Assembly (NCBI GenBank): GCA_020744225.1
Contig: JAGMWG010000008.1
Span: 1,178,001 to 1,242,000 of the forward strand
Origin: Paraphoma chrysanthemicola
Taxonomy: Eukaryota > Ascomycota > Dothideomycetes > Pleosporales > Phaeosphaeriaceae
Length of the DNA stretch: 64,000 bases
Direction: 5' to 3'
The translations under genes and the position numbers were made by a program. The notes below the pieces were generated by a model that did no database searches, was not told the DNA's origin, and saw only the letters and a program-made list of their open reading frames with translations. Of the stretch, positions 57,624 through 64,000 are shown one piece after another (within the stretch, counting starts at the first letter, position 1; each line of letters begins with the position of its first letter).

Positions 57624-59126
57624 TGTGTATTTGTGAAGCTGGTTTGATCTAGTTTGAAATTTGTATGATTTGCGTCAAAAGTTTCGCGACGTGTAAATCA
57701 GATGAGGGGCATGTTTTGAGGGGCAGCTCTGCGCTTATGAAGGCGTCGTCGCATCGTCGCGCTCAAAAAAGTGGCTCGTCGCTTCCCACCAGTGAGGTCA
57801 TTTTCTGGACCGAGTATGGAGCTGTCCCCGCCGATATTCTGCCTGATTGGGTGTAATCGGGCTTTGTCTGGAGTTAGCCGCACAGTACCTTTTTCCTATC
57901 GTCACCTACGCGTCAACGACGTGTACCATCGAGCAATCGGTCAAGGCAGTTCGGAATACATTGCCACCTAGGAGTAACACGGCTTCTGCAGTTCCTAATG
58001 CCTTTAATTTGAATGATTGCGTGTGGGTTGCAATCATTTCGTCATGTTGTCGTCCAAGGCTTCGAGTACCTTATCCTTGGCTTAGACAAGTGCTTCTTAA
58101 CGAATTCTCCTCAATAACGCCCGTGTTCGGTAGCCCGCCGAGGGGCACCTGCAAGATGAAGGTCTCGATCCAATCGAACGCTCCGCCGATGCACCGAGCA
58201 TCGACACGATCGGGTGGTGTTGCACTAGAGAGCTCTGACTCGCTTAAGCTAACGTGTTTGCAGTAAAGACTTGCCGACGACGTTATTTACGATGCTACAT
58301 CTTCGGCTCTTAACTTTGCATAGATGGGGAGCATACTTTGGGGAACACTTTTGAGGCCTTCTTCCTCTACCGCGTCTTACTACCTCCGATGGAACGATGT
58401 ATCCATATATGTCCGCTTTTTAGTTTCAAGGTAGCGCGAATATTTCCAAAGGTTGCCAGCGCATTTACGATGGTCTCATTGTAACAGTCTAGAGGACTTC
58501 AGCATCTTACCAATGGTTCGCTGAAGGCACAGATGTTTGCGAGGATCTCCAAGAGTGTCCTAATGGAGATAGGAAAATGCGATGGCTGCCAACGCACAGC
58601 TCTCCAAAGTTACACCCAGTCACTTGATAGTCACCCGTTATCTCATGATGCTGCACTGCCACAATATCGGAAGACCACAATCGGAATCCTCTCGAATCTG
58701 GCCCGACGTCGCCCTACCCCGCATCGCCAAATCCCCAACGAGGGGGGATCATCTGAGGAATTACCGCTTCGGGCAAGCCGGCGTAGTTTGTGCTCGTGGA
58801 CTTGCGCCTCGCATACTTTGTACCTCGATTAAACAAGGTCAGATGGAGGACGGAGGAGGAACACCGCGAGGTGCCGTAGACATAGCCGCGCAAGTTGTTC
58901 CGGCGTCCTTGACTGGTACCACAGCCGCAGCTCTGAAATGGCAGGAACTCCCCCTCACTGGCGTCATCGTCGCTTCGACCAGTTTGTCTTCTTTCTGAGC
59001 TTCATTTACTTCGCATTCAATTGCTCGATCTCATTTCCTCAGCTAGAAATATTCTCACATCTCCTTCCGTGATATCCATAATATTTTCCTGCTTCAGCAT
59101 ATCTGCGTTAGCATCTCATAGGAATC
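57624..59126. promoter_or_regulatory. Divergent intergenic region between two alcohol dehydrogenases
   Basis: 1.5 kb between divergent start codons of the ADH6-like gene (minus) and the butanediol-type dehydrogenase (plus). Frames at 58533-58998 are not family-like. CCCC/GGGG-rich words near 58715-58950 could be CreA/Mig1-type sites, but this is weak. No repeat or RNA gene is seen. Confidence 0.4.
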
Positions 59127-60670
59127 ATGGCCACCTCCGAAACATACCAGCCGCCACCAGACGGCGAAGGAACGATGAACGCGCTTCGATTTCACGGCCA
59201 GCACGACTTGAGATACGAAACGATTCCGATCCCACAAATCAAAGCCGGCCAAATAAAGGTAAAGCCAGCATGGGTGGGAATCTGTGGAACAGGTGAGCAG
59301 TAGTGTTTAGATTTCAAAGTTACAGGGTTGACCATTTTATAGATCTTCATGAGTACCTTGGTAAGTGGGCTAACGAATTTCCCGTACATTAAAAGACAGA
59401 ACATATTCGGCCGTTTACGTCTGCTTTTCTACCGGGCATCCGTACATCAACAATCCTGAAGGTCTTCGCGTCGTCCTATGCCGATACCGCAACCTGAATC
59501 AGGTGTTGAAAACCTCCTCGCTACTACATTTAGTCTACGACAGCTGCATTCGTGTATACTCAGACTGCGCTTTGAGGAGGATTTCACTGCCCTCGATAAG
59601 AACAACCTCTTAGGTCCAGGATGATACCCATCCAAATAATAAGCTTGCTGGACCGAATATGTTTTGCCTACTAACTAGCATTCACCATCACACATTGGTC
59701 CATATACTGATCTCTACCAACTAACACCTCCCAATCAGGCGGTCCGAACCTCTGCCCCACAACCCCTCACCCCATCACCCATGAAACCGTCCCCCTAACC
59801 TTCGGCCACGAATTCAGCGGCACCGTCGAAGCCGTCGCGCCCGACGTAACCACCTACAAACCCGGCGACCGCGTCGTGATCCAGCCCATCATCTACGACG
59901 GCACATGCGGCGCCTGCACCGAAGGGCTCCAAAACTGCTGTTTCCAAAACGGCTTCATCGGACTATCAGGCTGGGGCGGCGGGCTGGCAGATCACATCGT
60001 CGTCCCCGAATCCGCATTGTACCACTTGCCGGACAACGTGCCGTTGGAGATCGGTGCATTGGTCGAGCCATTAGCTGTAGGCTGGCACGCCGTGAAAATC
60101 AGCCCATTCAAAAAAGGCGACTCGGCACTTATTCTCGGCGGCGGACCAATTGGCATCAGCACGATTCTCGCGCTAAAAGCAAAAGGGTGCGAAACCATCA
60201 TCGTGAGCGAAGTGAGTAAGAAGAGACAGGACTTCGCCAAGAAATTCGGCGCGCATTATGTTATCGACCCAACCAAGGAAGACATCGTGGCACGCACCCG
60301 CGAACTCACGGACGGCAAGGGTGCGCATGTTGTGTTTGATTGTGCAGGTGTGCAAGTCGCGCTGGATAAAGCTGTCAATGCGGCCCGCGCGCGGGGGTGT
60401 ATTGTCAATATCGCGATCTGGGAGAAACCATGCACGATCAATACGAATGATTTCAATTTCAAGGAGAGGAGTTATATGGGCGTGGCGACGTATGCGGTGG
60501 GGGATTTCCAGGAGGTGTTGGATGCGCTGAGTGAGGGGAGTATGAAGCCGCATGAGATGATTACGCAGAGGATTAAGTTGACGGAGGTGGAGGAGAAGGG
60601 TTTCAAGAGCTTGATACATGATAAGGATAATCAGGTTAAGATTTTGGTCGAGGTTGGTGGTGGAAAGTAG
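59127..60670 (+). CDS. Zinc (R,R)-butanediol/sorbitol-type dehydrogenase
   Basis: Exons 59127-59292, 59343-59360 and 59739-60670 encode 371 aa. The middle exon is only 18 nt and supplies DLHEYL, which completes the catalytic-zinc segment GICGTDLHEYLGGP. Further motifs: FGHEFSGTV, the cysteine-rich CGACTEGLQNCC (structural zinc), GGGPIGI (NAD loop) and VFDCAGVQ. This fits the (R,R)-2,3-butanediol dehydrogenase branch (yeast BDH1-like), interconverting acetoin and 2,3-butanediol with NAD(H); related polyol substrates are possible. The second intron is 378 nt, seven times the local norm. Confidence 0.9.
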
Positions 60671-60935
60671 GGACGTGAGGCTGGATTTGAAAGGCGGGAG
60701 GTGAAGCGAAATAGAGGCATATATGCTGTGAAGTATTTATACATGAGCTGGTGCTGTACAAAACACGTCCACTCTATTTGAGGAAACCTGCAAACTATGC
60801 CCTATTCCCAAGTCTACCCTATGCCTTCGTGGCCTGTCCAGAGAAAGTGCAACAAATGAAAAAATGCCACAATATGTGCCTGGGTATCGATATAATGCCA
60901 ATCCATAATGAACCACTCGTCTACAACGAATCCCG
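60671..60935. terminator. Convergent 3' region
   Basis: 265 bases between stop codons of the dehydrogenase (plus) and KAR9 (minus). AT-rich at 60715-60780, consistent with polyadenylation; no individual signal is assigned. Confidence 0.4.
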
Positions 60936-63900
60936 TTACTCGCCCGTCGTCGGCTTGCCACCTTTTAAGAAAATCCTCTTGGTGCCACCGACCTTGCCCA
61001 AATCGCCAAAATCAGGCTTCTTTCCTCCAGCACGGCTATCGCTCCTGCTGTCTGCTCTCTCTTCGCGCTGAAATGGAGTGTGATTTGCGTGAATCACATT
61101 TCCACTGACCGTGCGTGCCTGCTTCATCATGCCTTCGATCCAATCAAGCTTTTCCCCACTAAGGTCCAGCTTCTTTGCCTTCGGGCCGGCGAGTCCAACT
61201 TCATTCCCAGTCCAGGAGCGTTGCGAAGAGTTCGTCGACGGGACAGATGGGTCCTCGGAGATGCCTGGAGTTGATGTGAAGCCTGGAAGCGGCGCATCAT
61301 CGTCCATGACTCCCGGCCCCGTTGACTTGCTAGGTGTGCCTGTAGGGCTTAGGGGCGCACGTCCACCGCTGAACCGCCGATCACGCTTGCTCATTCCACT
61401 CTCGGGTCTGTTGGGCGATGTCATGCCATCCGAGTTCTTCACTTCCAGGCCGAGGATCTCAAACTTGCCATCACTTGCAGTTCTCCGTCCATGATGCTCT
61501 GCATACTGTCGCAAGTACTCGCCTAGGTCGGCCCAGCCACCACCAACTCGGACCATGACCCGCTCGCCATTCTCTCCGACTCGGCGGATGAAAAGCTTGA
61601 CTGGCTGGTCCTTGCCCGGCTGTGTAAGATGGTATAGCTTGATATCGTTGTCGGCGCGCGCGGCTGCGGCAGACTTCCGCCCCGATAACACACTGTCGAA
61701 GTCGTTCTTGGCGGGCGATAAGGTAAGTTCGGGAGACTTCAGACCGCTCACTGATCGGGCAGCGCGGAGATAGGCTCTGCTGCCTTTGGCTGCCAAGCCG
61801 CGTGGCTTCACTTCGGGTGCATCTGCGCCAGGGCCCGAGGTGAGTCGAATGTGAGCAGGAATCGTGGTCAGGATGTCCGAGATCTTGCGCTCTAGATCTT
61901 CTGCACTATTTGCAGGTTTCTGTGTGAATTGTGTTGGTGGCCATGGTGCGCTTACAACTCCGCTGTCGATTGGAACTTTTGCCGCGCGACGCTTCGACAT
62001 GGCTGCATTAAGTTCTGGACGCGGTGCACGAACAGAGCGACTTGTGGCATTTCGGACGGAAGGGGACTCTTCCATGATGCCGGGAGGGCTCGACTCGAAA
62101 GACATGCCCGAAGAAACGGAGCCCTCGCTGTCTCTACGTGAACGTGGAGTCTGAGGAGGCTCGAGCGATGCACTGCTCTGACCATCACTGGTGATGATAG
62201 CTGGAGTATCAACAAGATTGGCCGGCCTGCGACGGAAGCGTACAACTTCGTTCACCGCTGCATCTGCTTTCAAAGAGCTAACGGGTGCAATTATAGACTC
62301 TGTAGCCGTCTCTTCAGGGCTGTCGTCGAATTCGTTGTGAACCACGGTATCGCCCTCATCGAACTCAGAGTCCTCGTCGTTTACAGTCAGCCCAATGTCA
62401 AGGCTTTGCTGCTGACGTGACACATTATCGAGTATAGGTTCCAATATATAGGGCATGTCGTCATGTACCTCTCCTGCTGGTTCACTTGTGGCCGGCAGTG
62501 GGACAATATGCCTAGCCGGAGGACTCTCTTTGGCAGATGGTGAGGCAGTGTCTGTCATGAACCACGGCTTCTTGGAGGGCGTCCAATCACTTCGCGGGGA
62601 CCCTGTGCTAAACTCGGACTTCTCAGGAGTGGGCAATGGTGCTGAAACATCTTGGAGCTGCCTGTGGGCTTGGGCTTTTCCGTCTGCTTGTGCCACACGT
62701 GTGTGCACCACTCTTTCTGTAGACAGTAATTGTGGTTGCTCGTCTACGCTCTGCTCAGGCTCAAAGGTTGTGCCTGATCCCATTGCTGTTTGAGCGACCG
62801 AACGAGCTGCTTCGGGCGATTGGGTGAGACTGTTGTGATCCTGATTAAAGGCAACAGTCTGGGACTTCATCATTGGCTCAGCTCCCTCAAGCGAACGAGA
62901 GACGAGTGTGTTTGGCTCGACAGCCTGTGGCGCCCCGTGAGTGTACTGTGCCTGTACCTCATCGGTCGCCCTATTTTGCCTGATTGCAGTGCCCTTCTGC
63001 TCCCACTTTCTTCGTAGGTCGAAATCGATAACCTTTCGCCTCGATTCGTGCGTCCATTGTCCAAAATCCGCTTCGATGCCTTCAAAGACATCGATCCACG
63101 TGTCAGGTATGCAGTCGTCTCGTCCTTCGAGCGTGTCCAGCATCCTATCCAGGCGCTTTCCAAGATCGGCAACCTTGCTCCCGAGCACACCAGCAATGGT
63201 ATCCACAGCCTCTTTCCACTGTGCAAAAGCAGCATCCGAGTTATCCGCGGGCGGATCAATGGCATCCCAACCCAGGCGCATGGCCTTCTGTGCCGTACTC
63301 AGGTCGTCTACATATCGAGGGACTTCGCGGAGAGTGGAGATGCGGGCCGTCCATGTGCCGAGACGCTCTTTGAGCTGGGCATGGTGCGGAAGCGCGGAGA
63401 GGAGCGTCTGCGTGATAAGGAACGAGAAGTCGTCCATTGGCTTGTAGTTCTGGCGCGTGGCTTCGAAGCCTGCAGACGACGGTCTCGACTTGCCACTGGG
63501 GTGCATGTCCAACACGTGCTCTTTCAGCTCCTCGACGTCGAGCTTCAGCATTTCATCCTCAATATCGTCCAGTCGCGCCTCGTGCGATTCCACCTCGACG
63601 GAAAGCAGCGAGCCCCAGTATTCGAGCGGTGGCAAGGTATTGGAGAGGTCTGCGTCACCCACGTGCTCCCTAATGCGCAGCTCGAGACTCTTCCTCCGCC
63701 TCTCTCTATATTCCACGCTCGGTGGCTCGAAACTGCCATTCCAACCCCATTGCTCGATCTCGGCGCACCAGCTCTGAAGCCGCTGGGCTGCCTTGGCGAC
63801 ACGTGCCCCCAGGTCCCTTTCGGCTGCAGTGAGGGTGTCGATGCAGGAGAAGATTTTGTATTCGTCCCTTGTTGTGTCGAATGGCATGGGCCTTTGAGTG

Positions 63901-63992
63901 AATGCGCGCAGGGTGGTGTCGGGTGATAGATCGCGGAGGCGGCTTTCCTCAGAGGTGCCGTGCATTCGGCCCCGTCTGCCTCCGGGCGACAT
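60936..63992 (-). CDS. KAR9: KAR9-like microtubule-capture protein with GAR domain
   Basis: Single long exon of 1018 aa, with its ATG eight bases from the window edge, so an upstream exon cannot be excluded. The N-terminal half is helical and matches the fungal Kar9 region (FSFLITQTLLSALPHHAQLKERL, WDAIDPPADNSDAA, TWIDVFEGIEADFGQWTHESRRK). The centre (about 340-760) is Ser/Pro/Glu-rich and disordered. At about 780-840 the blocks VKLFIRRVGENGERVMVRVGGGWADLGEYL resemble a GAR/GAS2 microtubule-binding domain (listed as blocks). The C terminus is Ser/Lys-rich. Kar9 links EB1-type plus-end proteins to myosin and actin for spindle orientation; the GAR-like part could bind the lattice directly. Confidence 0.82.
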   Translation of the reverse strand: MSPGGRRGRMHGTSEESRLRDLSPDTTLRAFTQRPMPFDTTRDEYKIFSCIDTLTAAERDLGARVAKAAQRLQSWCAEIEQWGWNGSFEPPSVEYRERRRKSLELRIREHVGDADLSNTLPPLEYWGSLLSVEVESHEARLDDIEDEMLKLDVEELKEHVLDMHPSGKSRPSSAGFEATRQNYKPMDDFSFLITQTLLSALPHHAQLKERLGTWTARISTLREVPRYVDDLSTAQKAMRLGWDAIDPPADNSDAAFAQWKEAVDTIAGVLGSKVADLGKRLDRMLDTLEGRDDCIPDTWIDVFEGIEADFGQWTHESRRKVIDFDLRRKWEQKGTAIRQNRATDEVQAQYTHGAPQAVEPNTLVSRSLEGAEPMMKSQTVAFNQDHNSLTQSPEAARSVAQTAMGSGTTFEPEQSVDEQPQLLSTERVVHTRVAQADGKAQAHRQLQDVSAPLPTPEKSEFSTGSPRSDWTPSKKPWFMTDTASPSAKESPPARHIVPLPATSEPAGEVHDDMPYILEPILDNVSRQQQSLDIGLTVNDEDSEFDEGDTVVHNEFDDSPEETATESIIAPVSSLKADAAVNEVVRFRRRPANLVDTPAIITSDGQSSASLEPPQTPRSRRDSEGSVSSGMSFESSPPGIMEESPSVRNATSRSVRAPRPELNAAMSKRRAAKVPIDSGVVSAPWPPTQFTQKPANSAEDLERKISDILTTIPAHIRLTSGPGADAPEVKPRGLAAKGSRAYLRAARSVSGLKSPELTLSPAKNDFDSVLSGRKSAAAARADNDIKLYHLTQPGKDQPVKLFIRRVGENGERVMVRVGGGWADLGEYLRQYAEHHGRRTASDGKFEILGLEVKNSDGMTSPNRPESGMSKRDRRFSGGRAPLSPTGTPSKSTGPGVMDDDAPLPGFTSTPGISEDPSVPSTNSSQRSWTGNEVGLAGPKAKKLDLSGEKLDWIEGMMKQARTVSGNVIHANHTPFQREERADSRSDSRAGGKKPDFGDLGKVGGTKRIFLKGGKPTTGE

Positions 63993-64000
63993 GGTGGGTG

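Noticed and set aside
58582..58998. 138-codon plus-strand frame between the two dehydrogenases
   Set aside because: No homology recognised; overlaps another frame and lies in the promoter region of the butanediol-type gene.
1..64000. CRISPR array, rRNA, intact transposon or viral insertion
   Set aside because: No regularly spaced repeats, no rRNA-like blocks, and no RT, transposase, capsid or polymerase motifs were seen in any frame.

Overview
This is a compact, intron-bearing nuclear segment from a filamentous ascomycete (Pezizomycotina, most likely a Dothideomycete; genus not determined). Introns cluster at 44-67 nt with GT..AG ends. I recognise 29 protein-coding genes: 11 on the plus strand and 18 on the minus strand. 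I rebuilt their exon structures by hand so that every splice phase closes, with one exception (the gene at 43766-44948, which carries a net 1-nt frameshift). I found no rRNA, tRNA, CRISPR array or intact transposon.

Layout: 1.2-4.4 kb holds a degenerate Ras-like GTPase fused to a RasGEF. 5.3-7.4 kb is a FAT1-type very-long-chain acyl-CoA synthetase with a C-terminal peroxisomal signal. 8.5-10.9 kb is a dynamin-family GTPase. 11.1-15.7 kb holds a D-threonine-aldolase-like PLP enzyme and a membrane GT2 glycosyltransferase. After a 2.4-kb gene-free gap come a membrane-anchored GH16 glucanase, a cryptic two-exon Mpv17/PMP22 gene, the meiotic cohesin REC8 and the proteasomal deubiquitinase UBP6.

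27-37 kb is dense. It holds ARPC4 (Arp2/3 complex), an Ahp1-like peroxiredoxin, a DUF1348 protein, a dynein light chain of the roadblock family hidden in three exons, the Rix1-complex subunit IPI1, a DUF262 (GmrSD-N/ParB-like fold) protein with a long disordered tail, and a fungal transcription-factor-domain protein.

38-51 kb is mainly metabolic and secreted: a membrane SDR, a PHO5-type acid phosphatase, an FMN 2-hydroxyacid oxidase, a UPF0658-type Golgi membrane protein, a secreted BYS1-domain protein, a Nudix YSA1-like enzyme, a cytochrome P450 and a PRISE-type reductase.

A second gene-free gap (51.5-54.1 kb, with a 25-bp minisatellite) precedes a secreted CBM1 protein, the clamp-loader subunit CTF8, two zinc alcohol dehydrogenases of different classes and a KAR9-like microtubule-capture protein at the right edge.

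Most genes look like unrelated housekeeping neighbours. There is no PKS, NRPS or other core of a biosynthetic cluster. The least ordinary items are the DUF262 protein, the GTPase-GEF fusion, the roadblock protein with an internal Ser-rich insertion, and the frameshifted UPF0658 gene.
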